DNA of 64,000 bases from Bacteroidota bacterium (lineage in GTDB: Bacteria > Bacteroidota > Bacteroidia > Chitinophagales > Chitinophagaceae). Positions 28,408-36,520 of this stretch are shown here, in pieces. The stretch is from the NCBI GenBank assembly GCA_020161435.1, contig JAIUNV010000008.1:124001-188000 (forward strand), given 5' to 3'. Made by a program: the position numbers and the translations under genes. The notes beneath the pieces were generated by a model. It was given only the letters and a program-made list of their open reading frames with translations, made no database searches and was not told where the DNA came from. Position 1 is the stretch's first letter; the number at the start of each line of letters is the position of its first letter.

Positions 28408-28451
28408 GCATGAATTTACCTTCATGCCTCAGGGTGGTTCCGCTGGCGGAA
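28408..28451 (+). other. Two adjacent perfect hairpins in the leader of the second GH105 gene
   Basis: GCATGAA/TTCATGC (28408-28414 and 28421-28427) is followed at once by TTCCGC-TG-GCGGAA (28438-28451). Neither has a T-run. They lie 34-77 bases before the chosen ATG and may be an mRNA processing or stabilising element between the DUF2264 and GH105 genes. Confidence 0.4.
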
Positions 28452-28484
28452 TGCGCTATATTTCGGGCCGAAAAGCTTTTGCCA

Positions 28485-29678
28485 ATGAAAAAATGGATGA
28501 AATGGAGCTTCCTGCTGGTAATGTTGTGGGCTTCCACTGCCAATGCCCAACAGCAACAACAACAGTGGAATGTGGTAATGGCCAATACCGTGTTGGATAT
28601 CTGGAAGGATTCGATTCCGGTGGGCAGTCAAACCAAGTGGTCGTACGATATGGGCGTTGTGCTCAAAGGTTTTGAAGGCCTGTGGCGCCAAACAGGCGAT
28701 GCCAAATACCTGCAAGCCATCAAGGCAAAAATGGATTGGTTTATTCAACCCGACGGTAGCATTAAAGGCTACGAACTCACTGAATACAATATTGATCATG
28801 TAAACAATGGCAAGCTGGTGCTGCTGTTGTACAAGGAAACCAAAGAGGAAAAATATCGCATTGCGGCGCATCATTTGCGGGACCAATTGCGAACCCATCC
28901 ACGCACTAACGAAGGGGGCTTTTGGCATAAAAAAGTGTACCCCTATCAAATGTGGCTCGATGGTTTGTACATGGGTGCTCCGTTTTATGCAGAATACATT
29001 TCCATGTTTGGCGATGCCAAAGATTATGATGACGTAGTGAACCAGTTTGTATGGATGGAAAACCATGCACGGGATTCAGCTACGGGCTTGCTATACCATG
29101 CTTGGGACGAAAGCAAGCAACAACGCTGGGCCAATAAAGAAACTGGGAAGTCGCCGCATTTTTGGGCCCGTGCAATGGGCTGGTATGCGGATGCTATTGT
29201 TGATGCTTTGGACTTTATTCCCGCAAAACATCCCGGTCGTGCTAAGCTCATAGCTATTCTCAACCGTTTGATAAATGCCATCGAAAAAGAGCAAGATGCA
29301 ACCACGGGTTTGTGGTACGATGTACTGCACTACAATGGCCCGGGAAAAGAACGCAACTATTTTGAAGCATCCGCTTCTTCTCAATTTGTGTATGCCATTG
29401 CCAAAGGCGTTCGCAAAGGATATTTACCAAAAAGTAAAATGGCGATGGCCGAAAAAGGGTATCAGGGATTGGTGACACAGTTTATCAAATTGGAGAACGG
29501 TCGATACAATTTGCATGGCACTGTAAAAGTGTCGGGACTGGGCGGTAGTGGCAACTATCGCGATGGTAGTTTTGAGTATTACATGAGTGAACCAGTGATT
29601 GTAAATGATCCCAAAGGATTGGGCGCATTTTTACTGGCCGCTAACGAAATGGAAGGAAGAAAATTAAAGCATAAATAA
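28485..29678 (+). CDS. GH105 unsaturated rhamnogalacturonyl hydrolase (YteR type)
   Basis: This 397-residue secreted enzyme starts at ATG 28485 (MKKWMKWSFLLVMLWASTANAQ, a clear Sec signal); the in-frame upstream ATG would put 25 polar residues in front of it. Marks of the GH105/Glyco_hydro_88 barrel are TKWSYDMGVVLKGFEGLWRQ, EYNIDHVNNGKLVLLLYKET, YPYQMWLDGLYMGAPFYAEY with catalytic Asp159, TGLLYHAWDESKQQRWANKE, FWARAMGWYADAIVDAL and LWYDVLHYNGPGKERNYFEA. The motif set resembles Bacillus YteR, which removes unsaturated galacturonate from rhamnogalacturonan disaccharides. It sits between the galactan-type enzymes and the deoxysugar catabolic genes, 9 bases before the first SDR. Its product rhamnose could feed the next block directly. 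Confidence 0.93.
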   Translation: MKKWMKWSFLLVMLWASTANAQQQQQQWNVVMANTVLDIWKDSIPVGSQTKWSYDMGVVLKGFEGLWRQTGDAKYLQAIKAKMDWFIQPDGSIKGYELTEYNIDHVNNGKLVLLLYKETKEEKYRIAAHHLRDQLRTHPRTNEGGFWHKKVYPYQMWLDGLYMGAPFYAEYISMFGDAKDYDDVVNQFVWMENHARDSATGLLYHAWDESKQQRWANKETGKSPHFWARAMGWYADAIVDALDFIPAKHPGRAKLIAILNRLINAIEKEQDATTGLWYDVLHYNGPGKERNYFEASASSQFVYAIAKGVRKGYLPKSKMAMAEKGYQGLVTQFIKLENGRYNLHGTVKVSGLGGSGNYRDGSFEYYMSEPVIVNDPKGLGAFLLAANEMEGRKLKHK

Positions 29679-29687
29679 AGAGTCGTT

Positions 29688-30467
29688 ATGTTTCAGCTGA
29701 ACAATAAAGTTGGCATTGTTACCGGGGGTGGCAGTGGTATTGGTAAAGCCATTGCAGGTTTGTTTGCCCGCCAGGGAGCAAGGGTGTTCATTTTCGATAT
29801 TGATGCGCAGGGCGCCGCTCTGGCAGTGGCGGAGATTCAGGCAGCCGGTGGACAAGCCGATGCAGTGATACTCAACATTAGTAATCAACAAGAAGTAAAA
29901 GCAGCCGTAGCACAAGTGCAAGCCACTGCAGGCAGTATCGATATTTTGGTCAACAACGCTGGTGTAGCTCATGTGGGCACAGCGGATAGTACCAGCGAAC
30001 AAGACTTTGACCGTGTATATTCCATCAACGTAAAAGGCGTGTACAACTGTTTGCACGAAGTACTGCCGGTGATGAAAGCACAACCGCAAGGAGGAGTCAT
30101 TCTCAACATGTGCTCTATTGCAGCATGGGTGGGCATTACCGATCGGTTTGCTTACAGCATGAGCAAGGGTGCAGTGCTTGGCATGACACTCAGTACAGCC
30201 CGTGATTATCTGGCACACAACATCCGCTGCAATTGTATTTCTCCTGCCAGAGTACATACACCATTTGTGGATGGTTTCATTGCTAAAAACTATCCTGGCC
30301 GAGAAGCTGAAATGTTCGATAAATTATCAAAGAGTCAACCCATTGGCCGTATGGGCACTACCGATGAAGTAGCACATCTGGCTTTGTATTTATGTAGTCA
30401 GGAAGCTGGTTTTATTACAGGCTGCGATTACCCCATCGACGGTGGCTTTATCAATTTGAATAACTAA
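29688..30467 (+). CDS. SDR oxidoreductase, probable 2-keto-3-deoxy-L-rhamnonate/L-fuconate 4-dehydrogenase
   Basis: This classical 259-residue short-chain dehydrogenase has the NAD(P) motif TGGGSGIG, NNAG, a serine in MCSIAAW, and the catalytic YSMSK. An aspartate after the second strand (FIFDID) suggests NAD preference. It is followed 22 bases later by an FAH-family hydrolase. In the Sphingomonas LRA5-LRA6 and Xanthomonas fuconate routes the same pair oxidises the 4-hydroxyl of the 2-keto-3-deoxy acid and then splits the diketo acid. The assignment to this step rests on that pairing; it could instead oxidise the free sugar. It is the first gene of a six-gene run that ends at the terminator near 34.69 kb. 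Confidence 0.75.
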   Translation: MFQLNNKVGIVTGGGSGIGKAIAGLFARQGARVFIFDIDAQGAALAVAEIQAAGGQADAVILNISNQQEVKAAVAQVQATAGSIDILVNNAGVAHVGTADSTSEQDFDRVYSINVKGVYNCLHEVLPVMKAQPQGGVILNMCSIAAWVGITDRFAYSMSKGAVLGMTLSTARDYLAHNIRCNCISPARVHTPFVDGFIAKNYPGREAEMFDKLSKSQPIGRMGTTDEVAHLALYLCSQEAGFITGCDYPIDGGFINLNN

Positions 30468-30489
30468 TCAATCACAACCAAGCATCAAT

Positions 30490-31341
30490 ATGAAACTTAT
30501 CAGATACGGCCAAGCCGGACAAGAAAAACCCGGTGTACTCATTGGCGAAACTTATTACGACGCATCATCCATTACTGCTGATTATGATGAGGTCTTTTTT
30601 GCCAATGATGGCTTAGCAAAACTTGCAGCTGCAGTAGCTGGCAATGCGCTGCCTGCAACTCCTGTAGAGCGTTTGGGCTGCCCGGTGCAGCGTCCTTCTA
30701 AAATTGTATGCATTGGTCTCAACTACAGCGACCATGCCAAAGAAACCGGTGCCACACCACCAGCCGAACCGGTGATTTTCTTTAAATCAACCACGGCTAT
30801 TGTAGGCCCCAACGATGCGGTGATGATACCACGCAATTCGGTTAAAACGGATTGGGAAGTGGAACTCGCTATTGTCATTGGTAAGAAAGCATCTTATGTG
30901 GAAGAAAGCGAAGCGATGGATTATGTAGCCGGTTATTGCCTGCACAACGATATCAGTGAACGAGCGTTTCAGCTGGAGCGGAGCGGTACCTGGGATAAGG
31001 GAAAGGGCTGCGATACTTTCGCACCACTTGGCCCATGGTTGGTTACCAAAGATGAAGTAGCTGATGTACACAACCTGCGCCTGTGGTTGAAGCTGAATGG
31101 CAAGACGATGCAAGATGGAACAACAGCCAATCTCATTTTCAACGTGCCTTTTTTGATTAGTTACGTCAGCCAATTTATGACGCTGTTGCCCGGCGATATT
31201 ATTTCCACCGGTACTCCGGCTGGTGTGGGATTGGGCATGAATCCGCAAGTGTACCTGAAGCCCGGTGATGTGATGGAGTTAGGTATTGATGGTCTCGGCA
31301 CTTCCACGCAAACAGTCGTGGCTTTCAGTAAACCCGCTTAA
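30490..31341 (+). CDS. FAH-family hydrolase, probable 2,4-diketo-3-deoxy-L-fuconate/L-rhamnonate hydrolase
   Basis: This cytoplasmic 283-residue protein of the fumarylacetoacetate hydrolase family would cleave the C-C bond of a 2,4-diketo-3-deoxy sugar acid to pyruvate and L-lactate. The N-terminal part has MKLIRYGQAGQEKPGVL. The catalytic domain has PSKIVCIGLNYSDHAKETG, the metal-binding DWEVELAIVIGKKA (Glu, Glu and Asp ligands), GYCLHNDISERAFQLERSG and a C-terminal LLPGDIISTGTPAGVG. Length and motifs match the L-fuconate pathway hydrolases rather than true fumarylacetoacetases. The SDR upstream and sugar transporter downstream support the role. The exact epimer cannot be read from the sequence. 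Confidence 0.85.
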   Translation: MKLIRYGQAGQEKPGVLIGETYYDASSITADYDEVFFANDGLAKLAAAVAGNALPATPVERLGCPVQRPSKIVCIGLNYSDHAKETGATPPAEPVIFFKSTTAIVGPNDAVMIPRNSVKTDWEVELAIVIGKKASYVEESEAMDYVAGYCLHNDISERAFQLERSGTWDKGKGCDTFAPLGPWLVTKDEVADVHNLRLWLKLNGKTMQDGTTANLIFNVPFLISYVSQFMTLLPGDIISTGTPAGVGLGMNPQVYLKPGDVMELGIDGLGTSTQTVVAFSKPA

Positions 31342-31366
31342 TTTCAGCTCACAACGATTGCACAAT

Positions 31367-32647
31367 ATGACAACCAACAACAAGCAACAGTACCTCGTCG
31401 CTTTTATCATGGTAACGAGCCTGTTTTTTCTGTGGGCTTTTCTGCACAACATCAATCCCATATTGATACCGCACCTCAAAAAGGCCTGTACCCTTACTGA
31501 TACAGAGAGTGCCTTTATTGATTCGTCTGTTTCGTTGGGTTATTTTTTAATAGCCCTGCCAGCGGGTTGGTACATGCATAAAAAGGGCTACAAAAAAGGC
31601 ATACAGTTGGGCCTGGCTTTGTATTGTGCCGGTGCCTTTTTATTTGTGCCTGCAGCAAGTACCCGCAGCTATGGGTTCTTTTTGGCAGCGTTGTTTGTCA
31701 TGGCCAGTGGTGCTACTTTTTTAGAAACTGTCGCCAATCCTTACATCACCAAATTGGGTGATGCTGCTACCGCAGCCAGCCGATTGAATTTGGCGCAATC
31801 ATTCAATGGTGTGGGTGCGTTTATTGCGCCACTCATTGGTGGTAAATTTATCCTGAGTGGCATTGAGCACAGCGAAACTGAACTGCAACAAATGACACCA
31901 GATCAGTTGCAGCAATACCTCAGTTTTGAAGCTGGCACTATCAAGCTTCCTTACATCGTAATCGGAGCTGTTGTGCTATTGATTTTATTGTTGTTTGCCT
32001 TTGTAAAACTGCCTGAAATAAAAGAAACGCACAGTGCTGATGCCGGCTCCGAATTTTCTACAAGAGTATTTCGCCACATGCATTTTCGCAATGCAGTAAT
32101 AGCGCAGTTTTTTTATGTAGGTGCTCAGGTGTGCGTTGGTAGTTTTTTTATCCGCTTTTCCAAATACACTATGAACCTGGGTGAAAAAGAAGCAGCATTT
32201 ATGTGGGGCAGTATTGCAATGGTGGGTTTTATGGCGGGCCGTTTTGTAGGTACTTTTTTAATGCGGTTTATTCGCCCTGCGCAATTATTGGCAGCCTATG
32301 CAGCTATCAGCATAGCCTTGCTGGCGGTGGCTATCGTTACCAAAGGAAATGCTGCCGTTTATGCTATGGTAGCGGTGCCTTTCTTTATGTCCATCATGTT
32401 CCCTACCATTTTTGCTTTGGGCATCGATGGCTTGGGTGAGGAAAGTAAAATTGCTTCTTCGTTTATTGTAATGGCCATCATTGGCGGCGCTATATTTCCG
32501 GTGCTCATGGGGCAGGTAAGCGACGCCAACAATGGTAATATTCAATTGGCGTATATCGTGCCGCTTATCTGTTTTGTTGTGGTGGGTTGGTTTGCCTTTA
32601 CGCAGTTTAAAAACAAAGCTGTCGCGGTATCGGCAGCGGGTCATTAA
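31367..32647 (+). CDS. fucP: L-fucose:H+ symporter-family MFS transporter
   Basis: This inner-membrane major facilitator protein of 426 residues has about 12 hydrophobic segments. I choose ATG 31367 (MTTNNKQQYLVAF), 25 bases after the FAH stop, and reject the longer form that runs back into FAH. FucP-type marks are FFLWAFLHNINPILIPHLKK, DSSVSLGYFLIALPAGWYMH, FLETVANPYITKLGDAATA, SRLNLAQSFNGVGAFIAPLI and TIFALGIDGLGEESKIASSF. The family imports L-fucose and in Bacteroidota also serves other sugars. Here it could bring in L-fucose, L-rhamnose or L-galactose released in the periplasm. The middle loop is polar and cytoplasmic, as expected. Confidence 0.9.
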   Translation: MTTNNKQQYLVAFIMVTSLFFLWAFLHNINPILIPHLKKACTLTDTESAFIDSSVSLGYFLIALPAGWYMHKKGYKKGIQLGLALYCAGAFLFVPAASTRSYGFFLAALFVMASGATFLETVANPYITKLGDAATAASRLNLAQSFNGVGAFIAPLIGGKFILSGIEHSETELQQMTPDQLQQYLSFEAGTIKLPYIVIGAVVLLILLLFAFVKLPEIKETHSADAGSEFSTRVFRHMHFRNAVIAQFFYVGAQVCVGSFFIRFSKYTMNLGEKEAAFMWGSIAMVGFMAGRFVGTFLMRFIRPAQLLAAYAAISIALLAVAIVTKGNAAVYAMVAVPFFMSIMFPTIFALGIDGLGEESKIASSFIVMAIIGGAIFPVLMGQVSDANNGNIQLAYIVPLICFVVVGWFAFTQFKNKAVAVSAAGH

Positions 32648-32657
32648 AGCCATGTGT

Positions 32658-32999
32658 ATGAAACGCTATTGCCTTGCTGTCGATTTAAAAAATGATCCGG
32701 TGTTGATTGCTGAATACGAGCAATATCATCAGCGCATTTGGCCCGAAATACAAGCTTCCATTGTATCGGCTGGTATAGTATCTATGGAAATTTACCGCAT
32801 AGAAAACCGGTTGTTTATGATTATGGAGACCAACGATGATTTTTCGTTTGCAGCAAAAGCAGCCGCAGATGCAGCCAACGAAAAAGTACAGGAGTGGGAA
32901 ACGCTGATGTGGCAATATCAACAGGCATTGCCTACTGCAAAGCCCGGCGAAAAGTGGTTGCTCATGCACAAAATATTTGACCTCAACACCGCCTTATGA
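32658..32999 (+). CDS. L-rhamnose mutarotase family protein (RhaM/DUF718)
   Basis: This small cytoplasmic enzyme of about 113 residues interconverts the alpha and beta anomers of a 6-deoxyhexose before oxidation. I pick ATG 32658 (MKRYCLAVDLKNDP) over the ATG six bases upstream. Family marks are EYEQYHQRIWPEIQASIVSA, with the conserved His and the WPE triplet, then SMEIYRIENRLFMIMETND and a late GEKWLLMHKIFDL. The stop overlaps the start of the next lactonase gene by four bases (ATGA), so translation is probably coupled. Placement between FucP and the lactonase fits the order mutarotase, dehydrogenase, lactonase. L-fucose specificity is as likely as L-rhamnose. Confidence 0.85.
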   Translation: MKRYCLAVDLKNDPVLIAEYEQYHQRIWPEIQASIVSAGIVSMEIYRIENRLFMIMETNDDFSFAAKAAADAANEKVQEWETLMWQYQQALPTAKPGEKWLLMHKIFDLNTAL

Positions 33000-33832
33000 C
33001 CATCATAGATACACACCAGCATTATTGGAAATACGATCCGGTAAACTATGCGTGGATCAACGACGATATGGCGGTGATTCGACAAGATTTTTTGCCTGCC
33101 GATTTGCAACCTGTTTTGGCAGCCAATGGTGTTGCTGCCAGCATAGCGGTGCAGGCCGACCAAACAGAACAAGAAACTGACTGGTTGTTACAACTGGCTG
33201 ATGAGAATCCTTTTATTGCAGGCGTTGTTGGCTGGGTTGATTTACGCAGTCCGCAGTTGGCTGAACGCTTGCAGCATTATGCACAATTTTCAAAGCTCAA
33301 AGGGTTCCGGCATGTACTGCAGGGCGAAGAACCATCTTTCATGTTGCAGCCCTCATTTGTAAATGGTATAGCGCAGTTGCAAGCTCATGGCTTTGCTTAT
33401 GATATCCTCATTTTTCCGCAACATTTGCCTGCCGCACTGCAGTTGGTGCAGCAGTTTCCTGAACAGCGTTTTGTTATCGATCATTTGGCTAAGCCTTACA
33501 TAAAGCAAGGTTTGATAGGCGAATGGGCATCTGGTATGAAAGCGTTGGCGGCACATACCAATGTGTATTGCAAAATCAGCGGCATGGTAACGGAAGCAGA
33601 TTGGCGAAAATGGTCTGCTGCTGATTTACATCCTTACATCGACACCGTGGTGCGGGCATTTGGCACCAGCCGTTGCATGTTTGGCAGCGATTGGCCCGTG
33701 TGTTTGGTAGCAGCTGCTTACGATAAGTGGTTACAAACCGTGCAAGATTATTTCGCAGGATTTTCAACTGAAGAACAAGCCATGGTGTTTGCTGGCAATG
33801 CAAAACATTTTTATCAAATTGACACACTATAA
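32996..33832 (+). CDS. Amidohydrolase-family sugar lactonase (L-fuconolactonase/L-rhamnono-lactonase type), copy 1
   Basis: This 278-residue cytoplasmic TIM-barrel metal hydrolase of the COG3618 type would open the L-fuconolactone or L-rhamnono-lactone made by the sugar dehydrogenase. It begins MTIIDTHQHYWKYDPVNYAW, with the HxH metal pair. It continues with VGWVDLRSPQLAERL, KGFRHVLQGEEPSFML and FVIDHLAKPYIKQGLIGEWA, and ends with the conserved aspartate in CMFGSDWPVCL. It overlaps the mutarotase stop by four bases and ends 12 bases before an SDR, so it is central to this operon. A second lactonase (38864-39709) shares the layout but differs in much of the sequence, which suggests division of labour between two sugars or two ring forms. 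Confidence 0.85.
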   Translation: MTIIDTHQHYWKYDPVNYAWINDDMAVIRQDFLPADLQPVLAANGVAASIAVQADQTEQETDWLLQLADENPFIAGVVGWVDLRSPQLAERLQHYAQFSKLKGFRHVLQGEEPSFMLQPSFVNGIAQLQAHGFAYDILIFPQHLPAALQLVQQFPEQRFVIDHLAKPYIKQGLIGEWASGMKALAAHTNVYCKISGMVTEADWRKWSAADLHPYIDTVVRAFGTSRCMFGSDWPVCLVAAAYDKWLQTVQDYFAGFSTEEQAMVFAGNAKHFYQIDTL

Positions 33833-33844
33833 AATTGGAAGAAC

Positions 33845-34642
33845 ATGAATACACAACTCAACAATAAAGTAGTAATTGTAACAGGTGGCGCCAAGGGCAT
33901 TGGCAAGGGTATTGTAGAAGTGCTGGCACGTGAAGGTGCTATCCCTGTTATTGTTGGTCGCAATGCGCAAGACAATGAAGTGGTGGTGCAAGAAATTATT
34001 GCCGCAGGCGGACAATGCTGGCAGGTTGCCGCCGAATTGTCGCAACCAGAAGAATGTGAGAAAGCCGTGCAAGCTGTAGTGCAGCAATTCAATCGCATCG
34101 ACGGACTCATCAATAATGCGGGGGTAAATGATGGTGTTGGATTGGAGCATGGTGATTACAAACGTTTCATGGAAAGCCTGCACAAAAACGTAGTGCATTA
34201 CTACCTGATGGCGCATTATGCATTGCCCGAATTGAAAAAGTCGAAGGGAAGTATTGTCAACATTACTTCTAAAACTGCAGAGACCGGACAGGGGAATACT
34301 TCGGCCTATGCAGCCAGCAATGGTGGCCGCAATGCACTCACCCGTGAGTGGGCGGTAGAATTAGCAAAATATTCCATTCGGGTAAATGCGGTGGTGGTAG
34401 CAGAGTGCTATACGCCCTTGTACGATAAATGGATAAAGTCGATGCCAAACGGCGATGAAAAGCTGAAAGAAATTACTTCCAAAATACCTTTTGAGCAGCG
34501 CTTTACCACCGCAGAAGAAATCGCTAACATGACGGTATTCCTGCTTTCCCCGCTATCCAGCCATACTACAGGTCAGTTGATTTATGTGGATGGCGGCTAT
34601 GTACATCTCGACCGGGCCTACAATGTTGGCATTGGTGATTGA
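33845..34642 (+). CDS. SDR oxidoreductase, probable L-fucose/L-rhamnose 1-dehydrogenase
   Basis: This 265-residue short-chain dehydrogenase has TGGAKGIG, NNAGVND, Ser142 in NITSKTAE and Tyr155. It resembles the sugar dehydrogenases that make the lactone (REWAVELAKYSIRVNAVVVA, ECYTPLYDKW, GQLIYVDGGYVHLDRA). Oddly, the position of the catalytic lysine, four residues after Tyr155, is Asn159 (YAASN, from codons TAT GCA GCC AGC AAT); classical SDRs have YxxxK. It lies 12 bases after the lactonase and is the last gene before the terminator at 34667. The role as first step of the pathway is inferred. Whether the Asn variant is fully active or has another role is open. Confidence 0.75.
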   Translation: MNTQLNNKVVIVTGGAKGIGKGIVEVLAREGAIPVIVGRNAQDNEVVVQEIIAAGGQCWQVAAELSQPEECEKAVQAVVQQFNRIDGLINNAGVNDGVGLEHGDYKRFMESLHKNVVHYYLMAHYALPELKKSKGSIVNITSKTAETGQGNTSAYAASNGGRNALTREWAVELAKYSIRVNAVVVAECYTPLYDKWIKSMPNGDEKLKEITSKIPFEQRFTTAEEIANMTVFLLSPLSSHTTGQLIYVDGGYVHLDRAYNVGIGD

Positions 34643-34666
34643 TGGCCATTTTTGAACAATACAGAC

Positions 34667-34697
34667 AAGGCTACCGGTAAAAGGGCAGCCTTTTTTT
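34667..34697 (+). terminator. Intrinsic terminator closing the first deoxysugar operon
   Basis: AAGGCT (34667-34672) pairs with AGCCTT (34687-34692), and a run of seven T (34691-34697) overlaps its end. It separates the FucP operon from the MaoC/CaiB operon. Confidence 0.75.
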
Positions 34698-34920
34698 ATG
34701 CTCCTCATGCTGGTAAAATAATCCATCATTATAGTAAAACCTGCCATTTGGGCGGCGGAGTGCTGCTGCTACTTTTAATATTCGAAAAGCACTGGCTTTC
34801 ATAGCCACTCGGCTTTGCCGGAATTGTTGCACGTAGTGTTGATTGACACTTTTCATTACAAGGAACAATTTCCGGTACGGCGGCTTTCAACATCTATTTT
34901 TTCAGACGATAGCGCCTGCC
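34698..34920 (+). other. Non-coding gap, probable promoter region of the MaoC-CaiB operon
   Basis: After the terminator there are 223 bases without a supported gene. No clear promoter consensus or operator palindrome was found. A 65-codon reading frame on the minus strand here has no recognisable family and is not called. A start of transcription for the next operon is expected in this gap because the upstream message is terminated. Confidence 0.4.
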
Positions 34921-35364
34921 ATGTTCATAACGAAATACTTTGAGGAGTTTGCCATTGGTGATGTACGACATACCTATGGCAGAACCATTACCGAAACAGA
35001 CATCGTGGTACATGCAGGGCAGTCTGGCGATTTCTTTCCGCACCACATGGATGAAGAGTGGTGCAAAACTCAACCGTTCAAAAAACGCATTGCTCACGGC
35101 ACTTTGATTTTTACTGTGGCCGTAGGTCTTACAGCCGATCATATCAATGATGTATCCATGACATACGGCTATGAAAAACTGCGTTTCATCAAGCCCGTCT
35201 TCATTAATGATACAATTAAAGTGACTGTCACCATTCAGGATAAGAAAGACCATAAACGCCCCGATCAAGGATTGGTAACGGAGCTGGTGGAATGTTTCAA
35301 CCAACACAACGAACTGGTGATGCGCTGCGAACATATTTTACTCGTAAAAAAACAAGCAGCGTAG
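34921..35364 (+). CDS. MaoC-family (R)-hydratase/dehydratase
   Basis: This 147-residue cytoplasmic hot-dog-fold protein belongs to a family that adds or removes water at acyl-CoA thioesters. The start at ATG 34921 (MFITKYFEEFAIGDVRHTYG) matches the usual N-terminus of the family. The active-site motif is GDFFPHHMDEEW; Asp37 and His42 occupy the catalytic pair of the GDxNPLHxD signature, with Phe39 replacing the Asn. Further marks are KKRIAHGTLIFTVAVGLTAD, KLRFIKPVFINDTIKVTVTI and MRCEHILLVKKQA. It is the first gene of a run with a solute-binding-like protein (1-base gap) and two CoA-transferases. A dehydratase for a CoA-linked sugar acid is my inference; the known family chemistry is limited to acyl-CoA substrates. 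Confidence 0.85.
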   Translation: MFITKYFEEFAIGDVRHTYGRTITETDIVVHAGQSGDFFPHHMDEEWCKTQPFKKRIAHGTLIFTVAVGLTADHINDVSMTYGYEKLRFIKPVFINDTIKVTVTIQDKKDHKRPDQGLVTELVECFNQHNELVMRCEHILLVKKQAA

Positions 35365-35365
35365 C

Positions 35366-36520
35366 ATGGCTTCCATCATTCTCAATGGCATCACCTGGGG
35401 GCATAGCAGAGGCATTACGCCCTTGCTGGCTATCAGTCAGCGCTACAGCGAATTGCATCCTGAAGTTGAAATACGCTGGAAGAAACGCAGCCTGCAAGAG
35501 TTTGCAGATTTTCCGATTGAGAAACTTACCGAAGCCTACGATTTACTCATCATCGATCATCCTTGGGTAGGTTGTGCCGCAGCTACACTTTGTGTGCTGC
35601 CGCTCAATGAATACCTGCCATCGGATTATTTGCAAGACCAGGCCAACAACAGCGTTGGCGCTTCCTACGAAAGTTATGTGTACAATGGCAGTCTTTGGGC
35701 TTTGCCCATAGATGCGGCTACGCCTGCGGCCAGCTATCGCAAAGATTTGCTGCCACAACCGCCGCAAACCTGGGATGAACTACTCCAGTTGGCAAAAGCC
35801 GGAAAAGTAGCTGTGCCGGGCATTCCCATTGATATACTCATGCATTTTTACAGCTTTTGTATTGCATTTGGCGCCACGCCTTTTGCCAATGAATACGAAG
35901 TGATTGATGCCGCAACTGGTGTACAAGCAATTGAATGTATGCAGCAATTGTACAGTCTTGTTGATAGGCGGATGTTTGATTGCAACCCCATTGCAGTGGC
36001 TGAACTCATAAGTAGTACAAACGATTTTTGGTACTGCCCTTTTGCATATGCTTACAGCAATTACAGCAGAGCTGGATTTGCAAAATACCTGTTGCATTAT
36101 ACCGATGTAGTGGCGCTGAATGGCAAGCAATTACAAACCACCATTGGTGGCACAGGCTTATCTGTATCAGCATTTAGTAAGCATAAATCTGTAGCCGTGG
36201 ATGTGGCCAAGATGATGGTTGATGGCGAAATGCAACGGACGATGTATATGCAGCATGGCGGGCAGCCCGGCCATCGTAGTGCATGGACGGATGGTACCGC
36301 CAACGAACTGACCAATGGCTTTTTCAATGCGGTGCTTCCGGTGATGGACAACGGATACATGCGGCCACGCTACAATGGCTATCTGAATTTTCAGGATCAT
36401 GCCGGCACACCCTTGCGCACCTGCCTCATGGAAAATGGCGACCCTGCAAAAGCCTTACAGTTGATGAACGAATTATACAGGCAAAGTATTCATCAAAACA
36501 GCACTACTCTAAGCGTATGA
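35366..36520 (+). CDS. Family-1 solute-binding-protein-like protein without a signal peptide
   Basis: This 384-residue protein has the two-lobed fold expected of family-1 extracellular solute-binding proteins: ITWGHSRGITPLLAISQRYS, DLLIIDHPWVGCAA, YNGSLWALPIDAATPAASYR, PPQTWDELLQLAKAGKVAVP and VAVDVAKMMVDGEMQRTMYM. The N-terminus (MASIILNGITWGHSRG) runs straight into the first strand, with no signal peptide or lipobox, so it is probably cytoplasmic. There is no ABC permease or ATPase in the window. It starts one base after MaoC and overlaps the first CoA-transferase by four bases (ATGA), which ties it tightly to them. The function is unknown to me; a cytosolic ligand-binding, scaffold or regulatory role is possible. 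Confidence 0.75.
   Translation: MASIILNGITWGHSRGITPLLAISQRYSELHPEVEIRWKKRSLQEFADFPIEKLTEAYDLLIIDHPWVGCAAATLCVLPLNEYLPSDYLQDQANNSVGASYESYVYNGSLWALPIDAATPAASYRKDLLPQPPQTWDELLQLAKAGKVAVPGIPIDILMHFYSFCIAFGATPFANEYEVIDAATGVQAIECMQQLYSLVDRRMFDCNPIAVAELISSTNDFWYCPFAYAYSNYSRAGFAKYLLHYTDVVALNGKQLQTTIGGTGLSVSAFSKHKSVAVDVAKMMVDGEMQRTMYMQHGGQPGHRSAWTDGTANELTNGFFNAVLPVMDNGYMRPRYNGYLNFQDHAGTPLRTCLMENGDPAKALQLMNELYRQSIHQNSTTLSV

Noticed and set aside
34671..34868. 65-codon minus-strand frame in the gap before MaoC
   Set aside because: It is short, overlaps the terminator and shows no family match; it could be a gene remnant but cannot be supported.
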